NCBI RefSeq assembly: GCF_000238795.1
Contig: NZ_AFNK01000006.1
Location: 1-64,000 of the forward strand
DNA: 64,000 bases
Reading direction: 5' to 3'
DNA from: Haemophilus sputorum CCUG 13788
Lineage (GTDB): Bacteria > Pseudomonadota > Gammaproteobacteria > Enterobacterales > Pasteurellaceae
Shown here in pieces: positions 37,076 to 48,995 of this stretch. The notes beneath the pieces were generated by a model that saw nothing but the letters and a program-made list of their open reading frames with translations, searched no databases and was not told the DNA's origin. Each line of letters begins with the position of its first letter. Positions within the stretch are counted from its first letter, which is position 1. Both the position numbers and the translations under genes were made by a program.

Positions 37076-38374
37076 TTATCTATATTTGTCTAAGAATCGG
37101 TAGTAAAGCATGCCTATTTTCAGCGCCAATTTTTTACCTAACTTACCGCCAGGAATACTCGGTACTTTTAAACCTTCAAAAATAGCCAAACGCTCATCAT
37201 TGCCTTCAATCGCCTCAGCAATAATTCGCCCAGCAAGCCCTGTTAAAGCAACACCATGCCCAGAAAAACCTTGCGCAAAATAGACGTTTGGTTTTACTCG
37301 ACCAAAATGTGGAGTAGCATTAAGCGTCATATCAATCGGCCCAGCCCAACCATAATCAATTTTTGCGGTTTCTAGCTGTGGGAATACGGCTAACATCTCT
37401 GAACGCATTTTTGCAATCATATCCACATTCGTACTCGAATCTGAACCGAATAATAAGCGATTATCTGCGGACAAGCGGTAATAATCTAAGAAAATATTGT
37501 TATCACATACCGACATGCCATTATTGATTAAGCTATCCGCCATTGCTTGAGAAAGGGGTTCAGTCGCAATAATAAAACTTTCTACTGGTAAAATTTTCTT
37601 CTCAATACCAAAAGTAATTCGTTTTGAAAGGGCATCGATATAAGCATTTGTAGCTAATACCACGTTTTCACAAGAAACTGCAAAACCTTCTGCAAAAACG
37701 ACCGCTTGCGTATCGCTATTTATTTGAATATCGGTAACCGGTGAATGTTCAAAAATGGTTACACCTAATTGCTCGCATGCTTTGGCAAGCCCAAGGCAAT
37801 AATTTAACGGATGAAGATGCCCTGAGTTGCTATCAAATAAACCGCCAACATAAATATCGCTACCGACATGTTGCTGCAACTGAGATTTATCCCATAACTG
37901 CATATTTTGATAGCCAAAAGTTTCTCGACTGGCTTTCTCCATTGCAATTAAGTCATCCATTCGACGTGAATTAAGCGCTAAAGTTGCATAACCCTTCTTC
38001 CAATCACATTGAATACCATATTTTTTTACACGCTCGTCAATGATATCAATCGCTTCAAGTGACATTTCCCAAAGTTTTTTTGCTTTCTCAAAGCCAACCT
38101 GTTCAATATATTCATCAATGCCTTCTTCAAAACCATTGATTGCCTGCCCGCCAGAACGTCCAGAAGCGCCAAAGCCAACACGAGCGCCTTCTAACACAAT
38201 CACTTTTTTGCCTCGTTCAGCGAGCTCTAATGCAGTGGAAAGCCCTTGAAAGCCAGCACCAATAATGCAAACATCACAAGATTGCGGGGAGGAAAGACGC
38301 GGAAATTGAAGATTAAGATTTCGAGTATCAAAATAGTAAGATTTATAGTGTTCTTGGTATGCAAAATTCAGCAT
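37076..38374 (-). CDS. FAD-dependent amine/amino-acid oxidoreductase (DAO family, PuuB/OrdL-like)
   Basis: The 432-aa enzyme has the dinucleotide-binding fold CDVCIIGAGFQGLSTALELA (about residues 33-52) and VIVLEGARVGFGASGRSGGQ (about 56-75), where the GASGRSGGQ motif is typical of gamma-glutamylputrescine oxidase-like proteins. The C-terminal YFAQGFSGHGVALTGLAGR (about 374-392) contacts FAD. No puu genes are adjacent, so polyamine use is not proven. It is the first gene of a two- or three-gene unit with mltF and the small basic ORF. Confidence 0.85.
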   Translation of the reverse strand: MLNFAYQEHYKSYYFDTRNLNLQFPRLSSPQSCDVCIIGAGFQGLSTALELAERGKKVIVLEGARVGFGASGRSGGQAINGFEEGIDEYIEQVGFEKAKKLWEMSLEAIDIIDERVKKYGIQCDWKKGYATLALNSRRMDDLIAMEKASRETFGYQNMQLWDKSQLQQHVGSDIYVGGLFDSNSGHLHPLNYCLGLAKACEQLGVTIFEHSPVTDIQINSDTQAVVFAEGFAVSCENVVLATNAYIDALSKRITFGIEKKILPVESFIIATEPLSQAMADSLINNGMSVCDNNIFLDYYRLSADNRLLFGSDSSTNVDMIAKMRSEMLAVFPQLETAKIDYGWAGPIDMTLNATPHFGRVKPNVYFAQGFSGHGVALTGLAGRIIAEAIEGNDERLAIFEGLKVPSIPGGKLGKKLALKIGMLYYRFLDKYR

Positions 38375-38452
38375 AAAATAAAAAGAATAATGAAAAATGA
38401 AGATGATTATAAAGGATTTAATTAGATTAAAGAAGAAGATTTAAAGCTTGAA

Positions 38453-38529
38453 TGGCGCACCCGAGAGGATTCGAACCTCTGACCGCTCGGTTCGTAGCCG
38501 AGTACTCTATCCAGCTGAGCTACGGGTGC
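38453..38529 (-). tRNA. tRNA-Arg (anticodon ACG), copy 2
   Basis: The 77-nt gene includes an encoded CCA. On the minus strand it begins GCACCCGTAGCTCAGCTGG, and the anticodon stem-loop CTCGGCTACGAACCGAG carries ACG (read as ICG for CGU/CGC/CGA). It is identical to the copy at 38596-38672. Confidence 0.95.
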
Positions 38530-38595
38530 GTATATTGAATTGTGTTATTTATTTTATCTGCAACCATTTTAAACTGAATAGAGTAAAGTTTAAAA

Positions 38596-38672
38596 TGGCG
38601 CACCCGAGAGGATTCGAACCTCTGACCGCTCGGTTCGTAGCCGAGTACTCTATCCAGCTGAGCTACGGGTGC
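38596..38672 (-). tRNA. tRNA-Arg (anticodon ACG), copy 1
   Basis: This is a 77-nt gene, identical to the neighbour 66 bp downstream. It is co-transcribed with tRNA-Ser(GCU), as in the ser-arg tRNA clusters of enterics. Confidence 0.95.
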
Positions 38673-38685
38673 GTGATAGAATAAA

Positions 38686-38780
38686 TGGCGGTGAGAGAGG
38701 GATTCGAACCCTCGATAGAGCTTTTTAACCCTATACTCCCTTAGCAGGGGAGCGCCTTCAGCCTGCTCGGCCATCTCACC
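38686..38780 (-). tRNA. tRNA-Ser (anticodon GCU)
   Basis: The 95-nt class II tRNA has a long variable arm. On the minus strand it begins GGTGAGATGGCCGAGCAGG. The anticodon loop CTGCTAA reads AGC/AGU. The T-arm is GGTTCGAATCC and the CCA is encoded. It lies 13 bp upstream of tRNA-Arg copy 1 and is first in the cluster. Confidence 0.95.
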
Positions 38781-38900
38781 ACACACTGTGTCTGTGGGTG
38801 TGCATAATACTGGATTTCAGCGAGAAGTCAAACGCTTTTCTCACAAATTTCTGCATTTTTACAACATTTGCCGATCTAATAGGCAAAAAGCTGATTTTTT

Positions 38901-38939
38901 ATAAAAAATGGGATTTTGCAAAACCTCTGCAAAATCCCA
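38901..38939 (-). terminator. Terminator of the beta-barrel protein gene
   Basis: TGGGATTTTGCA and TGCAAAATCCCA form a perfect 12-bp stem around a 7-nt loop; on the minus strand it is followed by TTTTTTAT. It lies 23 bp past the stop codon. Confidence 0.86.
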
Positions 38940-38961
38940 CCGCTTGTTGTCTTTCACACGA

Positions 38962-39480
38962 TTAGAAACGATAACCTACGTTTGCAGTGAAGTCATTGCC
39001 TCTTAGTTTGGTGCCACTACGTTTTAAGTTATTACGAGTGTACTCTGCACCGACTTCTACATTGCTTGAAACCGCATATTTCGCACCAGCGCCATAGCCG
39101 TAACCACGGAAAGTTTCATCGCCAACTTTGCTTGAGGTTGCATCTACTTTCACATAAGGCAATAAATCCGCCCCTACACGATAGCCTTGTTGGTAAGCCA
39201 CTGTGTATTTATTTTTTTGTTTTACATCACTAAATACTTTGGTGCTACCTAATTTTGCTTTACCTTGAACAACACCTACAAGGTTATTACCGTAATCCAT
39301 ACCGTAATCTACAACTAATGCAGGACCCGTTGATTGTTTACCTTTGATGCCATCAACTTTGTATTTTGCGCTAGTTAAATCTACACCTACACCTACGCCA
39401 GTAAAAGTCTCACCTACAGGCGCTGCCATTGCAGATGCTGAAAATGCACCCGCGACGATTAAAGCTGCGATATGTTTCAT
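38962..39480 (-). CDS. Outer-membrane beta-barrel protein (Opa/OmpX-like size)
   Basis: The 172-aa precursor has a signal peptide (MKHIAALIVAGAFSASAMAA). A series of alternating hydrophobic strands follows, and it ends in the C-terminal outer-membrane sorting signal (FTANVGYRF, terminal Phe). Size and strand number fit an eight-stranded barrel of the opacity/OmpX type. Segments GYGYGAGAKYAVSSNVEVGA and YTRNNLKRSG resemble the last hairpin of opacity-family porins. The function (adhesion, serum resistance) is not predictable. It lies 72 bp downstream of arcA on the same strand but has its own terminator. Confidence 0.82.
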   Translation of the reverse strand: MKHIAALIVAGAFSASAMAAPVGETFTGVGVGVDLTSAKYKVDGIKGKQSTGPALVVDYGMDYGNNLVGVVQGKAKLGSTKVFSDVKQKNKYTVAYQQGYRVGADLLPYVKVDATSSKVGDETFRGYGYGAGAKYAVSSNVEVGAEYTRNNLKRSGTKLRGNDFTANVGYRF

Positions 39481-39552
39481 ATGTTATCCTCACTAAATAA
39501 AACAAGATAAAATGATAAGCAGAAACTGCTTATAAAGATAGACTCAAGAGTC

Positions 39553-40269
39553 TTATTCAAGTTCACCACAAAAACGATAACCTTCGCCATGAATAGTCAC
39601 AATAATTTCTGGTGTGCTCGGATGATCCTCAAAATGCTTACGAATACGGCGAATGGTAACATCGACAGTACGATCGTGCGAACGAAGTTCACGGCCTGTC
39701 ATTTTTAATAAAAGCGTTTCACGGGTTTGAATTTTACCCGGATTTTCGCAGAAATGTTGTAAAGCACGGAATTCACTGCGCGGTAATTTATTCTCTTCGC
39801 CTTCAGGGCTGATTAAACTACGGCTATTCACATCTAACGTCCAACCATTAAAGCGATATTGCTCAACTTGATTCCCTTCTTTATTGAGCGCTTGCTCTTC
39901 TAGCATGGTACGTTGCAATAAATTGCGGGCACGAATGGTTAATTCACGCGGGTTAAATGGTTTTGTAATGTAATCATCTGCCCCAATTTCTAACCCTAAA
40001 ATTTTATCAACTTCGTTATCACGCCCAGTTAAAAACATTAAAGCCACTTTAGTATTTTCACGTAATTCGCGTGCTAGCATTAAACCGTTTTTACCTGGTA
40101 AGTTAATGTCCATAATCACTAAATCAATTTGCTGCTTGGCTAAAATAGCATTCATCGCAGCTCCATCGCTCGCTTCAAATACATCATAACCTTCCGCCTC
40201 AAAGATGTTCTTGAGCGTGCTACGTGTAACTGCTTCGTCTTCAACAATTAAAATTTGTGGATTGTGCAT
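39553..40269 (-). CDS. arcA: Response regulator ArcA (aerobic respiration control)
   Basis: The 238-aa OmpR/PhoB-type regulator is phosphorylated by ArcB when the quinone pool is reduced, and it represses aerobic metabolism. The receiver domain has acidic EDEAVTR (about residue 10), the phospho-Asp in [13 protein letters not shown] (about 54) and Lys in [15 protein letters not shown] (about 103). The winged-helix part (about 135-235) ends [15 protein letters not shown]. The length is the same as E. coli ArcA (238). Nap and DcuB in this window belong to the anaerobic program it helps set; direct control of them is not shown here. Confidence 0.96.
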   Translation of the reverse strand: MHNPQILIVEDEAVTRSTLKNIFEAEGYDVFEASDGAAMNAILAKQQIDLVIMDINLPGKNGLMLARELRENTKVALMFLTGRDNEVDKILGLEIGADDYITKPFNPRELTIRARNLLQRTMLEEQALNKEGNQVEQYRFNGWTLDVNSRSLISPEGEENKLPRSEFRALQHFCENPGKIQTRETLLLKMTGRELRSHDRTVDVTIRRIRKHFEDHPSTPEIIVTIHGEGYRFCGELE

Positions 40270-40423
40270 ACTCTATTCCCTACATTCAGCAACAAAAAAC
40301 GCGTTATTCTACCTTAATGATTTACTAACTAAAAAGGGCTATTTTAAAATTTGGTGAACTTTATCAAATTTTTGTTAAAAATAGCTTTTTTTCTACCGCT
40401 TGCAACCAACCTAAAAGGTTCAA

Positions 40424-42414
<1,991 letters not shown>

Positions 42415-42497
42415 TTATCATAGCCTAAAATGTAGCATTTGAATAACTTTTTATCTCCGTTTAATTTCCTCAATGCTTTATCTATATAACATAATCA

Positions 42498-42556
42498 AAC
42501 AAGCGGTCAGATTTTATGCAAGATTTGCAAAAATCTCGCCAAATTCGACCGCTTAA
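42498..42556. repeat. Inverted uptake-signal pair between nadR and ribF
   Basis: ACAAGCGGTCAGATTTT (42499) faces GACCGCTTA (about 42548) around an inner GCAAGATTTGC-type dyad. It lies between divergent genes, so a terminator role is unlikely here. It may simply be an uptake-signal pair. Confidence 0.6.
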
Positions 42557-42606
42557 GCTATAATCAGCAACATTTTCTATATTATTTGACGGATAAATAT
42601 CTCGCC

Positions 42607-43560
42607 ATGCAACTCATTCGAGGATTCCACAATTTAGCGCACAAAGCAGAACTTGAAAAAGGTTGCGTATTATCAATTGGTAATTTTGATGGTGTCCATC
42701 TTGGACATCAAAACGTTTTAGCGCGCCTTATTGATAAAAGTCTAGCGTTAAATTTACCTTCCGTGGTGATGATTTTTGAACCGCAACCGCGTGAGTTTTT
42801 TGCACAAAAATCTGGCGATTTTTCGCAAAATCAACCACCAGCAAGATTGATGCGACTACGCGATAAACTCAAATATTTAGGCGAAGCGGGAGTAGATTTT
42901 GTGCTTTGCGTCCGTTTCTGTGAAAAATTTGCCAAGCTTAGCGCAGAAGAATTTATTACCGACCTATTGGTTAAACAACTGAAAGTGCGCTATTTAAGCG
43001 TAGGCGATGATTTCCGCTTTGGTACTAAACGCGCCGGCAATTATGAAACCTTACGCAATGCCGGTTTAAAATATCGTTTTGCCGTAGAAGAAAGCCATAC
43101 ACATAGCCTAGAAGCAGAACGCATTAGTAGCTCACTTATTCGTGAGGCGCTGCAAACCGATAACTTAACATTGGCAGAAAAACTGCTTGGTAAACCTTAT
43201 TCGATTGCAGGGCGCGTTGCACATGGCAACAAACTCGGTAGAACAATTGGTTTTCCAACTGCAAATATTATGCTTAACCGATTGGTAACCCCTATTCAAG
43301 GGGTTTATGCAGTGCAAGTGGAAACTAAATCTGGCAAATTTAATGGGGTTGCTAACGTTGGTAACCGCCCAACAATTAACGGCAGTAAACCGTTGCTTGA
43401 AGTTCATATTTTCGATTTTAATCAAGCTATTTATGGAGAGGCAATTGAAGTGAGCTTTTTACATAAAATTCGAAATGAAATTAAATTTCCTTCTTTTGAA
43501 GAATTGAAAGCGCAGATTAAAAAAGACTGCGAACAAGCGGTCAAATTTTTTGAAAAATAA
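42607..43560 (+). CDS. ribF: Bifunctional riboflavin kinase / FAD synthetase
   Basis: The 317-aa enzyme makes FMN and then FAD. The N-terminal FAD synthetase domain has CVLSIGNFDGVHLGHQNVLA (about residues 20-39) and ISSSLIREAL (about 177-186). The C-terminal flavokinase domain has GKLGRTIGFPTANI-like NKLGRTIGFPTANIML (about 209-224) and ANVGNRPTING (about 250-260). ATG 42607 gives the canonical start MQLIRGFHNL; the TTG at 42586 is rejected. It is followed by ileS, the usual order in gamma-proteobacteria. An uptake core sits at its very 3' end (43533). Confidence 0.95.
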   Translation: MQLIRGFHNLAHKAELEKGCVLSIGNFDGVHLGHQNVLARLIDKSLALNLPSVVMIFEPQPREFFAQKSGDFSQNQPPARLMRLRDKLKYLGEAGVDFVLCVRFCEKFAKLSAEEFITDLLVKQLKVRYLSVGDDFRFGTKRAGNYETLRNAGLKYRFAVEESHTHSLEAERISSSLIREALQTDNLTLAEKLLGKPYSIAGRVAHGNKLGRTIGFPTANIMLNRLVTPIQGVYAVQVETKSGKFNGVANVGNRPTINGSKPLLEVHIFDFNQAIYGEAIEVSFLHKIRNEIKFPSFEELKAQIKKDCEQAVKFFEK

Positions 43561-43702
43561 GCAAAAAGAAATGACATAAAAATTCTGATAAACAATTTAG
43601 CATCATCTTAAATTGGGTATCGATCAGCCCCTTTTGGTTGCTTTTCTATGGCAATATAAAGAAAAGTGGCAAGCATAAATTTTATTAACTGGAAACAACA
43701 AA

Positions 43703-46519
43703 ATGACTGATTACAAAAATACTTTAAACCTGCCTGAAACAGGTTTTCCAATGCGTGGGGATCTCGCAAAACGTGAGCCTGATATGCTTAAAAACTGGTA
43801 TGAAAAAAACCTATACCAAAAAGTGCGTGAAGCCTCAAAAGGTAAAAAATCTTTTATTCTTCACGATGGTCCTCCGTATGCAAACGGTAATATTCACTTA
43901 GGTCACGCCGTTAATAAAATTTTAAAAGATATTATTATGAAATCGAAAACCGCTTTAGGTTTCGATACCCCTTATGTTCCGGGTTGGGACTGCCACGGTT
44001 TACCAATTGAGCTAAAAGTAGAAGGTTTAGTGGGCAAACCAAATGAGAAAATCTCAGCAGCTGAATTCCGCCAAGCTTGCCGCGAATACGCAAAAGAACA
44101 AGTAGAAGGACAAAAAGCAGACTTTATCCGTATGGGCATTTTAGGTGACTGGGATAATCCATACTTAACCATGAACTTTGAAACTGAAGCCAATATTATC
44201 CGCACGCTGGGTAAAGTTATTGCTAACGGTCATTTATATAAAGGTTCAAAACCTGTTCATTGGTGTTTAGATTGTGGCTCTTCATTAGCAGAAGCTGAAG
44301 TGGAATATGAAGATAAAGTTTCTCCATCTATTTATGTGCGTTTCCCAGCGGTCAATGCACAAGAAATAGAGCAAAAATTCGGTGCGGAAGGCAAAGGAAG
44401 TGGTCAAATTTCTGCGTTAATTTGGACAACCACACCTTGGACATTGCCATCTAACCGTGCGATTTCATTAAACGAAAATTTTGATTATCAATTAGTTCAA
44501 ATGGGCGAAGAACGCTTGATTTTAGCCAAAGAATTAGTTGAGGCTGTTGCTAAAGCGGGAGAGATTGAACAGGTTGAAGTATTGGGCGAGACTAAAGGCA
44601 GCGAGTTGAATTTACTTCGCTTCCAACACCCGTTCTATGATTTTAGCGTGCCATTTATTTTAGGTGACCACGTTACCACTGACGGCGGTACAGGTTTAGT
44701 TCACACCGCACCAGACCACGGTCAAGACGACTATATCGTTTCACGCAAAAACGGTATCGAAATGGCAGGCTTAGTTGGCAACGACGGCAAATTCAAATCT
44801 GATGTACCATTCTTTGCGGGCAAAGGCGTGTTTGAATCGAATGAATTAGTGTTAGACAAACTCAAAGAAGTAGGCGCATTGTTCAAATTAGAACGCATTA
44901 AACACAGCTACCCACACTGTTGGCGTCATAAAACCCCAATTATTTTCCGTGCAACCCCACAATGGTTTATCGGGATGGAAACGCAAGGTTTACGCCAACA
45001 AGCCTTAGGTGAAATTAAATCTGTTCGTTGGATTCCAAGCTGGGGTGAAGCGCGTATTGAAAACATGGTAGCAAATCGCCCAGACTGGTGTATCTCACGC
45101 CAACGTACTTGGGGTGTGCCAATGACGATGTTTGTGCATAACGATACCGAAGAATTACATCCACGCACATTAGAAATCTTAGAAAATGTTGCCAAACGTG
45201 TAGAAGAAAAAGGTATTCAAGCTTGGTGGGATTTAGATCCGGTTGAAGTACTCGGCGAAGCAGATGCAAAACTTTATCGCAAAGTGCCTGATACTTTGGA
45301 CGTATGGTTTGATTCAGGATCAACTTACGCTTCTGTGGTAGAAGCTCGTCCAGAGTTTAATGGCAATAGCGCAGATATGTATTTAGAAGGTTCAGACCAA
45401 CATCGTGGCTGGTTTATGTCATCACTGATGCTTTCAACCGCAACGAATGGTAAAGCACCTTACAAACAAGTATTAACTCACGGCTTTACCGTTGATGAAA
45501 AAGGCAGAAAAATGTCTAAATCATTAGGTAATGTGATTGTACCAAGCGAAGTTTGGAATAAAAACGGTGCAGATATTTTACGTTTATGGGTAGCCTCAAC
45601 TGACTACACGGGTGAAATTACCGTTTCACACAATATTTTAAACAGCGCAGGTGAATCTTACCGTCGTATTCGTAACACGGCTCGCTTCTTATTAGCAAAC
45701 TTAAACGGCTTTGATCCTAAACGTGACTTAGTAAAACCAGAAGAAATGGTAGCACTTGATCGCTGGGCAGTAAGCTGTGCATTAGAAGCACAAAATGATA
45801 TCAAAGAAGCCTACGATAACTATCAATTCCATACCGTAGTACAACGTTTAATGCGTTTCTGCTCAATCGAAATGGGATCGTTCTACTTAGATATTATTAA
45901 AGACCGTCAATACACCACCAAAGCAGATAGCCTTGCTCGCCGTAGCTGCCAAACTGCATTGTGGCACATTGCTGAAGCACTTGTGCGTTGGATTGCGCCA
46001 ATTCTTTCATTCACGGCAGATGAAGTTTGGGGTTACTTACCACAAGTAGAAGGTCGAGCAGAGTTTGTCTTCACTGAAGAATTCTATGAAGGTTTATTCT
46101 CACTTGGTGAAAATGAAAAATTAGACGACAACTACTGGCAAAAACTCATTGCTGTCCGTGCAGAAGTTAACCGTGTATTAGAGCAAGCACGTAAAGACAA
46201 GGTCATTGGTTCAGGCTTAGAAGCAAAAGTGACTGTGTATGCGAATGAAGAAATTCAACCACTATTAGCACAGCTTGGCAACGAATTACGCTTCGTACTC
46301 ATCACTTCACAAGCGGTCATCAAACCACTTAGCGAAGCAGATGTTGCAGAAGGTGAACTTGCAGGCTTAGCCGTCAAAGTTGAACGTGCAGAAGGCGAAA
46401 AATGCCCTCGTTGCTGGCACTATGCAACCGATATCGGTGCAAATGCAGAACACCCTTCAGTGTGTGGACGCTGCGTTGAAAACGTAGCAGGCAGTGGCGA
46501 AGTTCGTCATTTTGCGTAA
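43703..46519 (+). CDS. ileS: Isoleucyl-tRNA synthetase
   Basis: The 938-aa class Ia synthetase charges tRNA-Ile, including the minor CAU tRNA at 29.45 kb. The HIGH motif is in [18 protein letters not shown] (about residues 54-71), and KMSKS is in [19 protein letters not shown] (about 597-615). An editing domain lies between ([13 protein letters not shown], about 242-254). The C-terminal zinc finger has CPRCWHY and CGRCVENV (about 901-925). The length equals E. coli IleRS (938). lspA, which often follows ileS, is not here; a palindromic repeat element and pssA follow instead. Confidence 0.98.
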   Translation: MTDYKNTLNLPETGFPMRGDLAKREPDMLKNWYEKNLYQKVREASKGKKSFILHDGPPYANGNIHLGHAVNKILKDIIMKSKTALGFDTPYVPGWDCHGLPIELKVEGLVGKPNEKISAAEFRQACREYAKEQVEGQKADFIRMGILGDWDNPYLTMNFETEANIIRTLGKVIANGHLYKGSKPVHWCLDCGSSLAEAEVEYEDKVSPSIYVRFPAVNAQEIEQKFGAEGKGSGQISALIWTTTPWTLPSNRAISLNENFDYQLVQMGEERLILAKELVEAVAKAGEIEQVEVLGETKGSELNLLRFQHPFYDFSVPFILGDHVTTDGGTGLVHTAPDHGQDDYIVSRKNGIEMAGLVGNDGKFKSDVPFFAGKGVFESNELVLDKLKEVGALFKLERIKHSYPHCWRHKTPIIFRATPQWFIGMETQGLRQQALGEIKSVRWIPSWGEARIENMVANRPDWCISRQRTWGVPMTMFVHNDTEELHPRTLEILENVAKRVEEKGIQAWWDLDPVEVLGEADAKLYRKVPDTLDVWFDSGSTYASVVEARPEFNGNSADMYLEGSDQHRGWFMSSLMLSTATNGKAPYKQVLTHGFTVDEKGRKMSKSLGNVIVPSEVWNKNGADILRLWVASTDYTGEITVSHNILNSAGESYRRIRNTARFLLANLNGFDPKRDLVKPEEMVALDRWAVSCALEAQNDIKEAYDNYQFHTVVQRLMRFCSIEMGSFYLDIIKDRQYTTKADSLARRSCQTALWHIAEALVRWIAPILSFTADEVWGYLPQVEGRAEFVFTEEFYEGLFSLGENEKLDDNYWQKLIAVRAEVNRVLEQARKDKVIGSGLEAKVTVYANEEIQPLLAQLGNELRFVLITSQAVIKPLSEADVAEGELAGLAVKVERAEGEKCPRCWHYATDIGANAEHPSVCGRCVENVAGSGEVRHFA

Positions 46520-46584
46520 AACAAATAAAATGTGGGGATGCATTTCCCATATTTTATTAAACTAATTTCTCCGTTTTTTCTTCT

Positions 46585-46707
46585 GCCAAATCTCCCCTAC
46601 CCCTCGAAGCTCAAAGAGGGGGAATTTTTGATGAGGAATAAAGATCTTCATTATTTCGTAAAGATAAATCCCCTCTTTGAGCCTCGAGGGGTAGGGGAGA
46701 TTTGGCA
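46585..46707. repeat. Inverted palindromic repeat element (copy 2) between ileS and pssA
   Basis: The left arm GCCAAATCTCCCCTACCCCT-cgaagctcaaagaggggga (46585-46622) is mirrored by a right arm (46669-46707) with only one mismatch and one indel in about 38 bp. A spacer of about 46 A/T-rich bp lies between. It shares the AAATCTCCCCTACCCC core with copy 1 near 12.6 kb. Confidence 0.85.
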
Positions 46708-46772
46708 GTATTGATTAACGAAGAAATGATGTTGTATAACGTTCGAGTTATATGATACAAGGAAACCGTAAA

Positions 46773-48131
46773 ATGCTGATTTTAAATAAACCTCAATATG
46801 CTAAAAAGCAACTGAATAATTTGATGTTTATTCCGCAACAAGCGGAAAAAGTCGAATTTCTTGCAGATAGCCGTGCGTTCAAAACGCGCATTTTACAGCT
46901 TATCCATTCTGCAAAATCCCGTATTTATTTGACCGCTTTATATTTTGAAAAAGATGAAGCAGGGCAAGAAATCTTAGCAGCCCTCTATCAAGCTAAACAA
47001 GCCAACCCCTCTCTTGAAATTAAAATTCTAGTCGATTGGCACCGTGCGCAACGCGGGCGAATTGGTGAAGGAGCAGTAAGCTCTAATGCAGATTGGTATG
47101 CAGAACAAAAAGCGCAATATCACCTTGAACAAGCAATTGAGTTTTGGGGTGTGCCAATTAACAAACGTGAAGTTTTCGGTGTGTTACATCTCAAAGGTTT
47201 TATATTTGACAACACGCTAGTTTATAGCGGTGCAAGTATCAATAACGTCTATTTACAACAGTTTGAGCGTTATCGATACGACCGTTACCATGTGATTGAA
47301 AACGCAACCTTAACCGACAGCATGGTTGAATTGCTAGAAAAACATATTATTAGCCAACCTGCAGTTTGTCGATTGGATGATGTCAATCGCCCGAAAACCT
47401 TTGAACTTCGCCCGCAAATTAAAGCGTTTCGCAAATATTTAAGCCAGCAGCAATATCAATTTGCCGGCAAAGCACAAGATGAAAACTTAAGCCTTTCACC
47501 GATTATCGGTTTGCGCAAACGTAATCAACTAAACAAAGTGATTGAAGCACTCTTTTACCAAGTGCAAGACAAACTTACGATTTGCACACCTTATTTTAAC
47601 TTCCCGCGCTCGCTCCAACAGCGTATTAAATGGTTGTTAGAAGGCGGTAAATCAGTAGAAATTATCGTAGGCGATAAAACTGCAAACGACTTCTACACTA
47701 AACCAGAAGAAAAATTCACGATGGCATCAGCGCTGCCTTATCTCTATGAGAAAAACTTACGCGCGTTTGCTAGACGTTTTGACCATTTTATTCAAAACAA
47801 ACAACTGACGATTCGCCTTTGGAAAGATGATGAAAACAGCTACCATTTAAAAGGAGTTTGGATCGATAACTGTTATATCTTACTCACCGGTAACAATCTC
47901 AACCCACGAGCTTGGGCGCTAGATGCGGAAAATGCGGTATTGATTCATGATCCTAAAGCAGAATTAAGTGAAAAAGCACAAACTGAGCTAAGCCATATTC
48001 GTCAACATACCAAAGTGTTAACCCACTATAGCGACTTAGAACAGCTCAAAGACTACCCAGAAGCGGTGCGCAAATTACTGAAAAAATTTGGCCGCGTGAA
48101 GCTCGATAAAGTCGTGAAAATGTTGTTATAA
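46773..48131 (+). CDS. pssA: Phosphatidylserine synthase (PLD type)
   Basis: The 452-aa enzyme joins CDP-diacylglycerol and serine, leading to phosphatidylethanolamine. Two HKD motifs are visible: HLKGFIFDNTLVYSGAS (about residues 131-147) and HLKGVWIDNCYILLTGNN (about 355-372). LVDWHRAQRGRIGEG (about 81-95) and YRYDRYHVIEN match the E. coli enzyme. The start at 46773 (MLILNKPQYAKKQ) has AAGGA 8-12 bases upstream and fits the usual length (about 451); the ATG at 46752 is rejected. rlmB follows after 87 bp. Confidence 0.95.
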   Translation: MLILNKPQYAKKQLNNLMFIPQQAEKVEFLADSRAFKTRILQLIHSAKSRIYLTALYFEKDEAGQEILAALYQAKQANPSLEIKILVDWHRAQRGRIGEGAVSSNADWYAEQKAQYHLEQAIEFWGVPINKREVFGVLHLKGFIFDNTLVYSGASINNVYLQQFERYRYDRYHVIENATLTDSMVELLEKHIISQPAVCRLDDVNRPKTFELRPQIKAFRKYLSQQQYQFAGKAQDENLSLSPIIGLRKRNQLNKVIEALFYQVQDKLTICTPYFNFPRSLQQRIKWLLEGGKSVEIIVGDKTANDFYTKPEEKFTMASALPYLYEKNLRAFARRFDHFIQNKQLTIRLWKDDENSYHLKGVWIDNCYILLTGNNLNPRAWALDAENAVLIHDPKAELSEKAQTELSHIRQHTKVLTHYSDLEQLKDYPEAVRKLLKKFGRVKLDKVVKMLL

Positions 48132-48218
48132 GAACAAATAAACATACTAGAAAGCAGGGCGTGTATAACACGCCCTACGCCTTCTTAACATACCTGAAAT
48201 CCATATCAAGGAATCACT

Positions 48219-48959
48219 ATGAGTGAACAAATCTACGGCATTCACGCCATAAAAGCTTTTTTAGATAATGCACCAGAACGCTTAATTGAAGTATTGGTGC
48301 TAAAAGGCCGCGAAGACAAACGTCTTAATCCATTATTAGGCGAATTAAAACGCTTAGGCGTGGCAGTTCAACAAGTCAACCGCCAAACTTTAGATAACAA
48401 AGCGCAAGGGGAAGTGCATCAAGGCATTATTGCGCGTATAGTGCCACAAAAAGAGCTCAACGAACATGATTTAGATGCGATTTTAGCCAACAAATCTGCG
48501 CCATTTTTACTCATTTTAGATAGTGTAACCGACCCGCATAACCTCGGAGCTTGTTTGCGAACAGCAGATGCAGCTGGCGTTGATGCCGTCATTGTGCCAA
48601 AAGACAAATCAGCCCAACTGACCTCAGCCGCACGAAAAGTGGCTTGTGGCGCAGCAGAAACTGTACCGCTCATTCGCGTGACAAACCTTGCTCGCACCAT
48701 GCGTGAGCTACAAGAAAACCACAATGTTTGGATTGTAGGCACCGCAGGCGAAGCTGATGCTAGCATTTATGAAGCTAAATTAACGGGAGCAATTGCATTA
48801 GTGATGGGCGCAGAAGGAGATGGTATGCGCCGCTTAACACGTGAACATTGCGATCAACTCATTAGCATTCCAATGGCGGGGTCGGTTTCTTCTCTCAACG
48901 TGTCAGTAGCCACGGGTGTTTGCTTGTTTGAAATTGTCCGCCAAAAATTAGCAAACTAA
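48219..48959 (+). CDS. rlmB: 23S rRNA Gm2251 2'-O-methyltransferase
   Basis: The 246-aa SPOUT (TrmH-family) methyltransferase modifies G2251 in the peptidyltransferase P loop. The N-terminal L30-like substrate domain spans about residues 1-75 ([18 protein letters not shown]). The trefoil-knot motifs are [20 protein letters not shown] (about 107-126), [18 protein letters not shown] (about 196-213) and [20 protein letters not shown] (about 216-235). AAGGA precedes ATG 48219. It ends at a perfect uptake-signal palindrome shared with mfd. Confidence 0.96.
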   Translation: MSEQIYGIHAIKAFLDNAPERLIEVLVLKGREDKRLNPLLGELKRLGVAVQQVNRQTLDNKAQGEVHQGIIARIVPQKELNEHDLDAILANKSAPFLLILDSVTDPHNLGACLRTADAAGVDAVIVPKDKSAQLTSAARKVACGAAETVPLIRVTNLARTMRELQENHNVWIVGTAGEADASIYEAKLTGAIALVMGAEGDGMRRLTREHCDQLISIPMAGSVSSLNVSVATGVCLFEIVRQKLAN

Positions 48960-48964
48960 TCACG

Positions 48965-48995
48965 AAAAAAGACCGCTTGTACAAGCGGTCTTTTC
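48965..48995. terminator. Terminator formed by two abutting uptake signals, rlmB/mfd
   Basis: ACCGCTTGT (48972) and ACAAGCGGT (48981) touch head to head, making the perfect palindrome GACCGCTTGTACAAGCGGTC. It is flanked by AAAAAA and TTTTC and so can act as a bidirectional terminator between convergent genes. Confidence 0.88.

Noticed and set aside
38520-38786. 88-codon frame across the tRNA cluster
   Set aside because: It is a spurious open frame running through tRNA-Ser and tRNA-Arg; the tRNAs fully explain the sequence.
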